Source: Atrichornis clamosus (lineage: Eukaryota > Chordata > Aves > Passeriformes > Menuridae). Taken from it: 64,000 nt of DNA. This document shows, one piece after another, positions 1 through 11,738 of this stretch (the stretch's first letter is position 1; every line of letters starts with the position of its first letter). Both the position numbers and the translations under genes were made by a program. Under the pieces are notes generated by a model that saw nothing but the letters and a program-made list of their open reading frames with translations, did not search any database and was not told where the DNA came from. The DNA lies in contig WBMZ01011734.1 of assembly GCA_013400975.1 (NCBI GenBank), positions 68,501 to 132,500 on the forward strand, in the 5' to 3' direction.

Positions 1-639
1 GGTATAAATGTTTTATCTGTTCTCCAACTTACCCCATCAATCTTTGCCTGAGGCCTCTGGAATGTTGGCTAAACTGAAGGACTATCTACATTTAATATTT
101 CTTAACAGTGTAATTCACCTTAGAATTACAGCCAAGGGTGTACATCCCAATTTCTGCTGGGTTTTTTGATTGTGGACTTGTAAGTAATCTCTTTCTGTAT
201 GCGTAATTCCATACTTTTCCACCTCAGTTTTTCCTTCCATTTTTCAAGTATTCTAATTATCCATTAGGTTATAGAGGTACATCTCCTTGATGTACTAATT
301 ATATTTATTACTCTTTATGATGCTCTTTTTTCTTTGACCATATTGAAAGTAAGTGCTTAACAATCACAGATTCATAGGTAACCACCAGTTTCCAGCTGAA
401 AAATTAAATGGTCTTTATCTCCTATAGTAATGGTCAAAACACCCTCAATTACAATAGCATTATGCAGAAGCTGTATTTCTTTAAAAATTCTAATGATGTG
501 TTATTGGTAGATATTTTAACACCCATTTCTAATCATTCTGTTTCTTCTCCTTGTTTCTTTGTGTACAACTCCAACAGTTTCCATTCTGATTTTTGTCCAA
601 GTGCCAGAAGCATTTTCTTTTCAGTCCTTAATTTTCAGT
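1..639. other. AT-rich sequence, no feature seen
   Basis: No recognisable repeat, exon or RNA gene. A 99-codon open frame at 408-707 (+) is Phe/Ser/Asn-rich, has no splice or promoter context, and looks like chance. Confidence 0.5.
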
Positions 640-1320
640 TCAGCTGTCTGTTACCATTACAGCCTCAATGTGTAAAGAACAATCACAGCAAATTCTTCCA
701 AGTTTAGCTGAAAACTGATCAGTTTCAGGTGGGCTGCTCAAGAAATTTGCCATCTGGGGTGCACAGCATGTTACTGGGATTGTCTGCATGGCCCAACCTT
801 GGCAAAATGCTGGCATAACTGCAGCTGAAAAAGGCAGGAAAGTAAAAGGGTGGGTGACTGGGACAGCCAAACTCTTCACCACAGACTGGTAATTCTGAAG
901 AGGAAGAAGACCATCAGCTGGATTAAATGCTAACCAAGGAACTTCAGAAACTTTTGAATCAGAGGAGTCAACTTGAAAAGAAATAAGAAATATAAGAGAA
1001 AAGAAGTTCTGAGACTTGTAGTGTGGGGGGAAAAAAAGGAGCACAACAAGCAACAAGGATGGCATGACTTTGACAGATGTGACCCAGTGGCACTTGGAGC
1101 TCTGACTGGACCTGGCAGCATGAGATCCCTGTGGATGCCCCCAGGCACCACCTCCAGCTCACTCATGGCCAGCATTGAGGCACCCAGATTATTCTCATGG
1201 AAGGGTGTTTAGAGATTTGTACATGTGTGATAGCATTTTGTAGTATTGTGGTGTATCTCTTGTGTTCCTGACACATATCCTAATGTATAGGTTATTGCTT
1301 GACAGTTAAGTCTTTAATAA
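640..1320. other. Unclassified segment of higher GC, possibly an old repeat
   Basis: This block is visibly richer in GC than its flanks and ends with an AATAAA poly(A) signal near 1,315 in an AT-rich stretch. Both strands carry moderately long open frames (640-1065 -, 973-1212 +). Neither shows a motif, a signal peptide or a family resemblance I recognise, and the two overlap. The composition and the terminal AATAAA would suit a worn LTR or a 3' UTR-derived retrocopy, but I see no terminal repeats, target duplication or poly(A) tract that proves either. Confidence 0.3.
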
Positions 1321-2719
1321 ATCAATGAACTAGTTTGGACCTGATTTGATTGAAATAATATTTTCCCCATTTTTTTTTCCCCAGTATCATATACTAACCA
1401 AACACAGAGTGCTCAGCCAGTGTATATACAAACTTGAACTAAAATGAGAACGTGCAAGTAGATTATTTTGGGAATTGAGTTAAACAACACTGGATAATAC
1501 AAATGCAACAAAATATATTTTTGGATCTAAGCATTCAATCAGAAGTTACTGAGTTACCACCTATCAGTTGAGCAATTGAGCATTGGCAACTTCATCTGCT
1601 TCATCACTCAAGAGCAACTTAAAGTCAAGTTTGAAGGCAAAAAGCAACATATAATTTAATTGCATATTTGATTGTAACTAATTTCACATTTTTACACTTT
1701 AAAAAGTAATTTTACTGGTTCAGGCTGGTATAAAAATTTTACAGGAATATTATTTTTATCACTAAGTCATTTTCTGAATTTTTTTACTCTTTAGCATTTT
1801 TTCTCTTAGACATTGCTGAGGGAACATTCCATTGTTAGAAATGAGCTCTACATTTTAATAAGGTTGAGAAGGAGAATTTAAAGGAGTATAATTAGGTAAA
1901 CTCCCAGATGGGTCTCTCCTCAAAAATAATTAATTGTAAGGACTTAGAAGGAAATAACCTTGTAATTTCTGATTTTTTGCTTGTAAAATTCTGCTGTTTA
2001 CATTGTATTAGTTGTGAGTCAAAAAGGTATAAAATTTCTTTGCTGTTTCTATAAAGTGATGTTTGAAGTCAGACTTCTGTCAGATTGAATAGTGAAAATT
2101 AAATCTGTCATGCATCTCAAATATTGTGTAGTGCAGTCTTTAGACACAAGAACTTTTAGGCTGGGAGCTGAAAACTGCTGGGTTCTTCTCAATACTGTAC
2201 AAGAAACAGGAAAGTTTTGCATTATATTAGCTAAAATCTTGTTAAGATTTTTCTTTAAAAATGCCATATAAATAATCTTTTAAGTTTAAAACCACAAGAA
2301 ATTGAAATCTGGATTTTTTTTGCGTTCTTTTTTGTTGTTGTTGTTTAGTTGGCTTTTTTTTCAGGAAGTTTTAAATTTATAAAAAATAGGAATTACCAAG
2401 GCTACCATTGTTGTGAAAGTACAGTGACATAGTACTATAAAAATCTTGCAGATATCACCTGCTAGGTAGTAGTAACCAAAAATATTTGAAATGCAACAAT
2501 GCAATTACTTTTAAGAGTTGAACTTTGCTGGTGTTGAACTAAGAATGCAAACATTTAGACTTTATAGCAGGTGAATAAACACACAGAGGAAATCTAAAGC
2601 AAAGAGTTTAGAGTAATCTAAAAAAACAAAACAAGAAAGGGTCTGGAAATGTATTTGTTATTTATGTTTCTGAGAAATTCCTGCAGTAATTTTTTTATGT
2701 TTCAGAAATACTCATAGGA
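1321..2719. other. AT-rich sequence, no feature seen
   Basis: Low-complexity T-rich stretches (for example near 2,310-2,365) and no supported gene or repeat family. Confidence 0.5.
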
Positions 2720-3420
2720 ATGTTGATTCGTATGTCTTATCATTTGCCAGTGAATAATGGAAAACTGCTTTACCTGGAGATCCACCCAGGTGTGCTGAGG
2801 GAGCTGCCAGAAGTGCTTAGCAAGCCACTTTCAATCATTTACCAACAGTCCTCATTATCCAAGGAGGTGCCACTGGACTGGAGGTTAGCAAACATGACCC
2901 CCATTTACAAGAAGGGATGGAGGAAGATTTGGAGAACTACAGAACTGTCATTTTGACCTTGTTGCCAAGGAAAGTTATGGAGGAGATTGCCCCGAGCACC
3001 ACCACACAGCATGTACAGGACAACCAGGTCATCAGGCTTGCTCAGCATGGGCAGGTCCTGCTTGACCAACTTGATCTCCTGCTATGACAAGGTGATGCAC
3101 TTAGTGGAAGAGAGAAAATACCATGTGTGCTGTCTACCTGACTCTTGGTAAAGCCTTTGAAATTGTTCCCCACAACATTCTCCTGGAGAAACTGACTACT
3201 CTTGGTGTGCAGAGGTGACTTTTTGCTGGGTGCAAAACTGGCTGGATGAATGGGTCCAGAGAGTGGTGGTGAATGGAATAGCATCCAGTTGGTGGTGGTC
3301 ATGAGAGGTGTTCCCCAGGGGTCAATCTTGAGGCCAGTTCTGTTTGAAATCTTTATCAACGATCTGGGTAAGGCGATCAAGTGCAGGCAACACCAAGTTG
3401 GGCCTTTATGATGAAATACT
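2720..3420 (+). mobile_element. CR1 LINE fragment, reverse transcriptase region
   Basis: Remnant of the ORF2 reverse transcriptase of a CR1 retrotransposon. The + strand translation, read across frames, shows CR1 RT landmarks in order: HPGVLREL near 2,782, a PLSIIY segment, VPLDWRLANMTPIYKKG (2,868-2,920), an ENYRTVILT-like block (about 2,930), and near 3,300-3,370 the GVPQGSILRPVLF-type motif with FINDL after it. Several frameshifts and stops break the frame, so it is long dead. It is truncated on both sides: the endonuclease and early RT are absent, and the sequence stops just before the usual FADDTKL catalytic motif, so the 3' UTR and tail are missing. Loss of the 3' end is unusual for CR1, whose copies are normally only 5'-truncated, and implies later deletion or rearrangement. 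Confidence 0.9.
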
Positions 3421-5988
3421 AGATTTGACAATTATTATCTCTGCTACTTCATGGAAATATGTGGGAAAAGCTACATTTTTGTAGTCTCTAGTGATATCCT
3501 TCAGGTTTTACATTTTTGATGAACATGGCGTAAAGAGAGAGAATTTCTAAGACGTAGCACAAGCTCTTTCGAAAGTAAGCCACATAATTGAGAAACCTCA
3601 TAACCAAGGTCCTGTTAATTAAATTTGTGCTAATTATGTTATTTTATTGTGCTTTGCACAAGCATTACCCTTTTTAGTTTCGTGTACTTCTCTAGATATT
3701 TGTGTTAACTCATTATCATCTTTTTTTCATAACCTTTTGTACTTTTTTGAAAGAGAGTGTATACAAACATTTGTCTTTCTATAGTTTTGTCTGTTTCTCT
3801 GTTTTCAGTATACAAGCACAGAGTGTCAAGATGCAGTGTTACAAATTTATTCTTTGAGGAGCTGTGGAAAGGAAGCCAAAGAGGATTTACCTTTGTAGGG
3901 AAATGATTTCTGCTTCTCGGGCATTATCTTCAGACTTTGTGTTCAGCACTGTCATAACTTGGATGAACATTTAATTTCTTTGGAATGTATTTATTTTCTT
4001 AGTTTCTCTCTATGTATACCAGTATTTCAGCCTCTGGCAGTGGCTTCATTCCTCAGTAGGATATGCCAAGGCTGTTAGGAATGTTGATGACATGCTTCAA
4101 TCATGTCCTTTTTCAGAGAACATAATTATGCCAGCTGAGTATTAAAATATTCTTCCTTCCAACCACTGTAACTTTAAAAAAAAATTAATTATTTACTACT
4201 AGCTGATGTTCTTTAAGAGAGTAGAGAGAGGAAAGACTTTTCTGCTAATGTACTGGGCACTGGGCTAATTAATTTTAATTTTCATCCCTTCATCAGAGGA
4301 AAATTCTTGTGCATATAAAGGTAAGAAAAAGCACCCAAATTGTGATTTTCCAGTCAGCTGTAGTAATCTGCTTCCCAGAGCTTGCTCGGAATTCGGTCAT
4401 CAAAGAGGAAATCAATTCTTTCCCTCTCATTTTTTTCCAAGGTAGTATATTATACCTATAGAAGTACTACAATAGTGCAAAAAAGTCTGTCTCAGTCCAA
4501 TTTGTTTACTAAAAGCACCTGAAGTTAGAAGTATTATCTGGTTAGTGGTGGAGACAATATAATTTTTCTTGTGAAATTCTCAAACTTGTCATGTATCTCT
4601 TGACAGTCTTGCAGTGGTTCATCTAGCTGTGAACATATAGTGAAACCATAATGCCATTTCAAAACAGGCAATATTTGTATTTTATTACCAGTAAATTCTG
4701 CACAGAAGACTGTGCTTAATATCTGGCACTACCTTCCAAGCAGTGTAAGAGTGAAGTTAAATACTACCACGTACAAGAATAGAAGGTATTTTGTCTTGAA
4801 ATCTATAACCCAATCTTCTTATTTTCAATAATTTCAAATTTTATCTATATATCTTGCTAATCTCTTAAGCACCATTGTATTTCCTTTCTTATGGTGACAT
4901 GTTTTTTAGGTTGTCAGATGAACAAGTCAGTACTATTAGACTTGAAATTTGAATCTGACAGTAACATGAAAGAAAAACGTGGTTTGACCTGTGCTATGCT
5001 TTAGGGTAGTTACTTTCCCTTTCAGCCTCTTTCCTGTCTGACCATTGCATACTTTAATTATTCATGTGAGATCCTCGATTTAGTGATTCAGTTATAATTT
5101 GGCCATCAAGGGGGATGTAAAGCAGATTGACACTCAGATTGTCTGTTGATGCAACAAGTAAAAGAGGTAGCCACATTTGGTGAATTTGATCAATGAAGTA
5201 TATTAATTCATTTGCTATTTAATAGAACATTATTTAGTTTATCTTTTCATTTTTTAACTTCCTTTCATTTCTTTTAACTAAAATGTATGCATTTCGTCAG
5301 GATATTTTTTTGGAAAGTCTACCTAGACTCATGAATCATTTCTCACCAAAGGTAAATTAATTTCACTGTAATTTCTAAAATGTCTCAATGTGTTCTAGCA
5401 ATAAGTTTTTGCATTTTAAGCAAATGGAGGCCACAAAGACATACCTAATACCGATGTTTCTTTTTGTAAGAAAATTTCCCACCTAAAATGATAGATAAAG
5501 GATGTAAATGTTTTTAAATAGAAACATTTTGAAGGTTCCAGGTATTTATTTTACCTTAAAAAATGATTGAGTCACAGTGAATAGATATTAAACAGTAAAG
5601 TAAATTTTGAAAGCCTGGACCCATTTCTCCTGTGGGCCTCACCAATCATATATCTTCATTTTTATTAGCTAAATATTTATAAAGACTGAGGTCAATAAAC
5701 TGGACCAAAAGGGAAGAAATCTAGAGTTAGATACATATGGAGCATGTTAAATGCAATGAACAGGAAGATCAACTAAATCAAGTTGAGCAAGTGAACTAGC
5801 AACTAGAGCATGAACAGGAAATTCATATATAACAGGTATTATATACTTCATTTGCTCTTTATGTATCACATACATTCACCTAGCAGAGAGCTGGAGAGGT
5901 ATTTTTTATAAGGGCATTTACTGATAGGACAAAAGCTGAATACCCCTTCCCTGCCCCACCCCCAACCCTGAAAGAAAGTGTATTTTGA
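3421..5988. other. AT-rich sequence, no feature seen
   Basis: No open frame of note, no recognised repeat, no RNA gene. A C-rich run (about 5,950-5,970) precedes the next CR1 tail. Confidence 0.5.
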
Positions 5989-5989
5989 T

Positions 5990-6253
5990 TATATTATTAG
6001 GAAGATTAGAATTATTAGATTAGATATTAGGAAGAAATTCATTACTGTGAGGGTGGTAAGGTGCTGGAACCTGTTGTCCAGAGAAGTTGTGGATGCCCCA
6101 TGCCTGGAAGTTCCAAGGCCATTTTGAGTAGGATTTTGAGCAAACGGATCTAGTGGAAGGTGTCCCTGCCTATGGCGCTGGGGTTGGAACTGGATGGTCC
6201 TTAAGGTCCCTTTCAACCCAAACATTCTTTAGCTCTATGATTTTATGATTTTA
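5990..6253 (+). mobile_element. CR1 LINE 3' end
   Basis: Sense-strand CR1 3' terminus. The order is diagnostic: the end of the RT ORF (ATTAGGAAGAAATTC, then GTGAGGGTGGTAAGG), GTGGATGCCCCATGCCTGGA, TCTAGTGGAAGGTGTCCCTG, a GGTTGGAACTGGATGGTCCT core, TTCAACCCAAAC, and a short tail built from TATGATTTTATGATTT. Only the last ~260 bp are present, the usual 5' truncation caused by incomplete reverse transcription. The 5' junction near 5,990 lies in short AT-rich repeats, so it is approximate. The open frame on the opposite strand (5,989-6,225) is an antisense shadow of this element. Confidence 0.93.
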
Positions 6254-9200
6254 TTCCTTATAGATTCATATAAAAATTTTACTTATCATAGAAAAGTTTC
6301 AGAGATTCAAGGCTAAGAAATCTTTCTCAATTTTGGATGTTCTTTGCCCAAATTGACGTAAGTCATCTAAGTCAAGAACTTGCTTCCAAATTGTCATATA
6401 TTTTCCAATGTGTTCCAATTTCAGTTCTATATAATTGCAGCATGATAACATTTGAAACAAAAGTTGATCTGAAACTGATGCTGCTATGCATTAAAATGAA
6501 GGTAGTAACTAATTAATGGCTACAGTGTCCTCACTCGAAATGGATTATAGCATCATTATTGTGCCTTACACATTGTTTTGGCACCTTCTGTATTGTCTTA
6601 AAAGCAGGGAAATTTCTTAGGTTCTAATAGGGTTTGCGTACTGTTGTTTGTCCAAGTGTTCAAACTAGGTGTCCTGCCAATAAATTTCAAGAATATACTG
6701 AGGCCTAACTTGGCATAGCTATTGATGTGCATGTGTTGCAGGTTTTATCTGAAAAAATGATGTCCTAGACTAATAGCTGCCCAAATAGAGAGGTAAAAAC
6801 CTATGACAGATTCAAACTCGCAGCAAGAGCTTTTAGAGCACAAACAGTTGATACGGTTCTTATTTTTTAAGACTCCTATTCATTTTTATATCTTAAAAAA
6901 ATTAAATAAACCTGAGACAAAAAAAAAGTGTGCAGAAATCTTGAAATAAACTACATGTAATAAACTATAAGTACACAAGAGATATAGGGCATAATTTCAT
7001 GGATGCAAATATCTTCATATAAGGGAAATATGGTTGTTAATGAAGTCTAAAAGAGTTCTGTGCTTCAGAGCCATAGATATAAGGGTATCTGGATAAGGAT
7101 ATCTTAAATCAATTTATTAACTTGCAATAACTTGATACGCAAAATGTAAAACCAAAAGCCTTAAAACAACTAGAGAAAAGTTAAGGACACACACAAATAC
7201 ACACACACAAGTATAAAAACCATCTGCAATGAGCTGGAAAACTAGAATTACAGAACAAGTAACAGAAGTTTAGTGTTCACTTAAAAGTGCTGGGGTTGTT
7301 TCATTATTTATATTACAGATGTGGAATTGCAATAACATGTCTTTAAATTCCAAATAGAATTAGTTCTCGTTACCAGGAATAATTAGCACTTGTGCATTTT
7401 GTAGAATGGTTTTATTTCATGCTGTAAATGATTGTATGAAATAAAACATGAAACTTGTATTTATATTTTATATGTATGCTTTTGAATATAATAATTTTCA
7501 AAAGCAAAACCTAATTAAATATATATAAAAAAGATAATAAGCATATATAAATTATATTATATGCGCATCAAACATACATATACAACATAAATACACAACA
7601 TAAATATGTATTATTTACGTTTATACTCAAGACAGATCAATATAAAAAATTCTGTAGTTTTGTGGGAATTTTTCTGTGAGTCTGACTTTATTTAATCCTA
7701 AAAATTATAAGCTTTCAAGCCGTATTTTTGAAAAAATATTGGTATTAGAAAAATTTTAATGAGTGATTAGATCTTTTGCGCACATTAATGCTTGTGAATG
7801 TGAAGAGGTAAAAATATTTATTGAAGTGAACCAGGTCTTTGAAGTTTCACAGTTCAATACCTGAAATACAATCAGCTGAAGACTTGACCCTAGACACAGT
7901 ACACCTTCCATTCCTTTTTGCAATGTGTTGTGATATTGTTACATGTTCGGTTAACCAAAAATATTTTATATGAGACAAGTCTAAGAGTTTGGCTAAGAAA
8001 CTGTAATTAATAGTTCTGTCAAAGGGAAATCACCTTTTTCTTCATGAAACATGACACCAAGCTAAAGTAATAAGCTTTAAAAACCAAAGTAATGTTTTAG
8101 CTGTCTAAAGTATAATTGTTCTAACAATTTACTTACCATGAGTTAAAATCCTTTTCATATCCTTCTCAGTTTTTCATAAATATGCTTCTGCTCATATTGT
8201 TTCATAATATCCTCTGAATCTTACAGTTCAATGTTCTGTAGGGTATATAAATATGAATTGTGACTTATGATCTTGATAGAGATAGGTTTCTGGATGCCTC
8301 CAGAATGAGGTAAAAATTAGCACAAATTTGCCAACAGAGATGTTCTATAAAAACTCAGGAGCATTAATAACTACTAGTTTAAAACTCTAGCACTCCCATA
8401 CAGAGTTTTTGTATATTTCCCCCCATTATCTCTTCAAAAGCATTTTGAACAACACTTTTCTCTTCTCTGTTTTTTTTTTTTGTTGTTTTTTAATTTGGTT
8501 TGCTTTTTGATGATAATACCCAGTAACTGACCGGATGAAGGTCAGTTGTCATGGGTAATGGTCATTGACAGGATGGATGTCTTGGTCTCATTGACCCTAT
8601 TCCAAATCCTTCATCTTCTTTACATGGGACATTTTTGTCACTACGTGTACTTGTATGTGATTTGCCAAGTTGTTCATTGGCCTTTAAAAATGTACCCTTT
8701 GTTTTACTGTTCTTCTGATTAAAGGAAATTCTGCAATTGCTTATGAAAACACCTGTTTCTTGACAACAAACCCAACATTTTTAAGGGTACCTGCTCTACT
8801 GGGAGAAAATAACATTCAGTCTGTGTGCACATAAATATTGACAAATCATCTTGACATGCCTGTCAGTATAATAGTTCCAGATATACATTTCTTAATTTTT
8901 TTTTTCACATGACTGATACATTCATGCATTCTGTGTCCTGCACTTTGCACACTTTTTCAACATTATTGAAAATATATGTTGTCCAAACCTATGCTAAGCT
9001 ACCATGTCCGGACATCACTGCTGACTGCTGGGGTAAGCGCTTCCTGATTGCTGAGCCTCTCTGTGCTAGTGCTCAGAAGACACCTTCCAAAGGAAGCTAG
9101 TTGTAGCAACCTTCTTGTATTTGTCTGCTACCGTGAATTTGCACTTAGCAGAACAGACACTCGGAAAACAGTGCTAACTTCTGTAGCTTACTATCATTAA

Positions 9201-10861
9201 TGATATTCCTCAGTTCTGCCGTTTGTATACAATACTTCAGGACAATCACTTAGAGTGGAACTTACACTGACACACTTGAAAAAGGATGAATGTCTTATTA
9301 TTCTTAAAGTGAAGTCCTCATAGATGTTGTCAGCACAGCTTATATTGCACTTTCATTGATCTTGCCTTGAGAGCTTTGATTTGCGGGGGTACTGAGGCAG
9401 AAGCACAGTGGGGTTTTTTAATTAACTGGCATGGGAGTGCAACTGTACACAGCGATTAGAACAACACAGCCATCACCAAGTAAGGATCATGTTTTTGCTG
9501 AGAAATAGGTACTAACTGAACTATTGTTCTAACGGAGCACCTATCTCTTAATGGTAGTAATCTGTTTAATTGTCAGTAAGATTTCCCCCTTCCCCTCCAA
9601 ACTAGCTTATTAACACCACTGAGTTTATTGTTTTGTGCATGCTCCCATCTCTTGCACTTTGCTGATAAAACTCCTACCAATGTGGTTATTTTCCTGTGCA
9701 TTGAACAGTATGAGAAAACTGTCAGAAAGCTAAACTTGGATGTTACATATTTTAAAAGGCTGTTTGGTGTTCTTTACAGAAAAAAAAGCAAAAAGCTTAA
9801 GGATGGATGATTATTGGACAAAAGCTTCTTCCTGCAATACCACTACCTTCTAACAAAAATGCCATGTTATCTTAGGTGTAATTCAAGGACAAGACAATTG
9901 TAGAACCCATAAAAAGATGAGAAATCAAGAAATACTCTAGTGAAATGTTTAATTAGGCAAGAAACCACCTATGTTTATATGAATATATTAATACATAACT
10001 CTCAGAAAGGACAAATGCTAGCAACAGGAGAAGTTTAGATTAAATCATTATTTCTTTTGGGGCTAGATGCATATTTTTGGGTAAAATTCTGAGAACATAT
10101 TTTAATATTTAATTGGTAAAATTTGAAATGTATTTTATTCCCAAATAACATACACTGTAACACTGAAACTTTCAGGATCTTTCACTTAATTCTCTAAAAG
10201 GACATATTGTTCAGTCATCCCACAAATGTTAAGTTTTAGAAAAGCATATTAATAAAAAATGCCATGTATTTTGGCCAAAAGGACACTTTAATGGAATGTG
10301 TCTTTAATGTGGTTTGCTTGCCACACAGTCATGTGTGAGTTTTCCGTTCAAAGTGGACAGGAAGTCACAGCAAAGGCATACAAGTGAAAAATGTAGAAAC
10401 CCGTTAGTAGGCCACATGTATGAGTACGGACTACATCAGTTGGATTCTCTTAATGTGATTTAATAATGAGCTCTTCTAAATTGAATTTGACCTGAGTCAT
10501 GTCATTAAATCCTCATTTCCTGATAAGTTAGACCTTATTCTTGGTTTGAAGATAACTGGCTTCCTTGTGCCATACTTGTTTTCTGTGGAAAGCAAGGACA
10601 TAGACTGAGGAAGTTTTCCCTCTCCTGAGACCTAGAGTAGGAAAGTTTTAGCTCTGCACTAATAAAGGTTTTCCTGTGTAAAAAAGTGTTTATTACTTTC
10701 AAATCTAGTATTTCATGGCTGTATAGGGTAAGAAAATGGAATTCACTGCTATCCAGGGCAACCCTCTGAGGACAATATCTGTGAAGAATGGAAAACTTTT
10801 CATCAAACATGTAAGAGTACTATATGAAACTCACATATGGGAAAGACAGATACAAAGAGAG
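6254..10861. other. AT-rich sequence with short simple repeats
   Basis: No supported gene. It contains a small CA-type repeat (7,186-7,209), a very AT-rich tract (about 7,490-7,620), a perfect 12-bp inverted repeat (7,409-7,447) and a T-run near 8,470. One piece with an acceptor-like end (about 9,708-9,770, + strand, YEKTVRKLNL) could be a stray exon remnant, but it stands alone and I do not call it. Confidence 0.45.
7186..7209. repeat. Short (CA)n microsatellite, interrupted
   Basis: Two blocks of AC dinucleotides separated by AAAT. Too short and interrupted to have an evident role. Confidence 0.8.
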
Positions 10862-11738
10862 GATGGCTGATGTTGGAAGACACCTCTGAAGTTCATCTGG
10901 TCCGACGCCTCTGCTCAAGTAAGATTGTCTAGAGCCAGTTGCCAGGACCATGTACAGATAGCTTTTGAATATTTCCAAGGATGGAGACTCCACAACATCC
11001 CTGGGCAACTTCTGCCAGTGCTTGGTCACCCTCAGAGTGAAGAAAGGTTTCTTGGTTCCCACTTGTGTATCAGTTTGTGCCCATTGCCTCTGGTCCTGTC
11101 ACTGAACACCACTGAGAAGAGCCTGCTTTACACTCTCTTTTCAGTTATTCACAACTCAGGTATTGATAAGAATGCCCTGAGCTTTCTCTTCTCCAGGCTG
11201 AACAGTCTCTGCTCATAGGAGACATGCTTCAGTTCCTAAATCATATTTATGGCTCTTTGTTAGACTCGCTCCAGTATGTCCATGGCTCTATTGAACTGGG
11301 GAGCCCAGAACTGGACACAGCACTCCAGGTGTGGCCTCACCTGTCCTAATGCAAGGATGACCTACATCAACCTTATGGCAATCCTTTGCCTAATCCATTC
11401 CCCTTCATTGCAGCAAGGACAAATTTCTGGCTCATGTTCAACTGGTGTTCATCAGGAACCTCAGAGCCTTTTCTTCAAAACTGGTTTCCAGATGTTCAAC
11501 CTCCAGCATATATTGGTGGATGAGGTTATTTCTCCGTCGGTGCAGGACTTTGTACTTCCTCTGGTTGAACCTCATTGGTGTTCTTGTCAGCCCACTTCTC
11601 CAGACTGTCAAAATGTCTCTGGATGGCAGCATGACCCTCCAGTGTATCAACCCCTCCATGCTGTTTTGTGTTACCAGCAAAATTTCAGGGACTACACTCT
11701 GTCCCGTTACCCAGATCATTAATGAAGATGTTTAACAA
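10862..11738 (-). mobile_element. CR1 LINE, 5'-truncated, inverted
   Basis: CR1 copy on the - strand. On the + strand it reads as the antisense of a familiar avian CR1 3' region: GTTCATCTGGTCCGACGCCT near 10,892, TTGAATATTTCCAAGGATGG near 10,966, CTTCTCTTCCAGGCTGAACAG-like text near 11,190, GGGGAGCCCAGAACTGGACA near 11,299, and CCCAGATCATTAATGAAGAT near 11,710. On its own strand the last part of the RT ORF is readable (FFTLRVTKHW, LPRDVVESPSLEIFKS). The expected CATAGAATC tail is not seen at the 3' end near 10,862, so that end is eroded or clipped. The 5' truncation is near 11,738. Open frames on the + strand here (for example 11,276-11,722) are antisense shadows. Confidence 0.92.

Noticed and set aside
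640..1065. 141-codon open frame on the - strand as a gene
   Set aside because: No promoter, splice or family support; overlapped by other frames of similar length.
11276..11735. Open frames of 148 and 96 codons on the + strand
   Set aside because: They run antisense through the inverted CR1 at 10,862-11,738.
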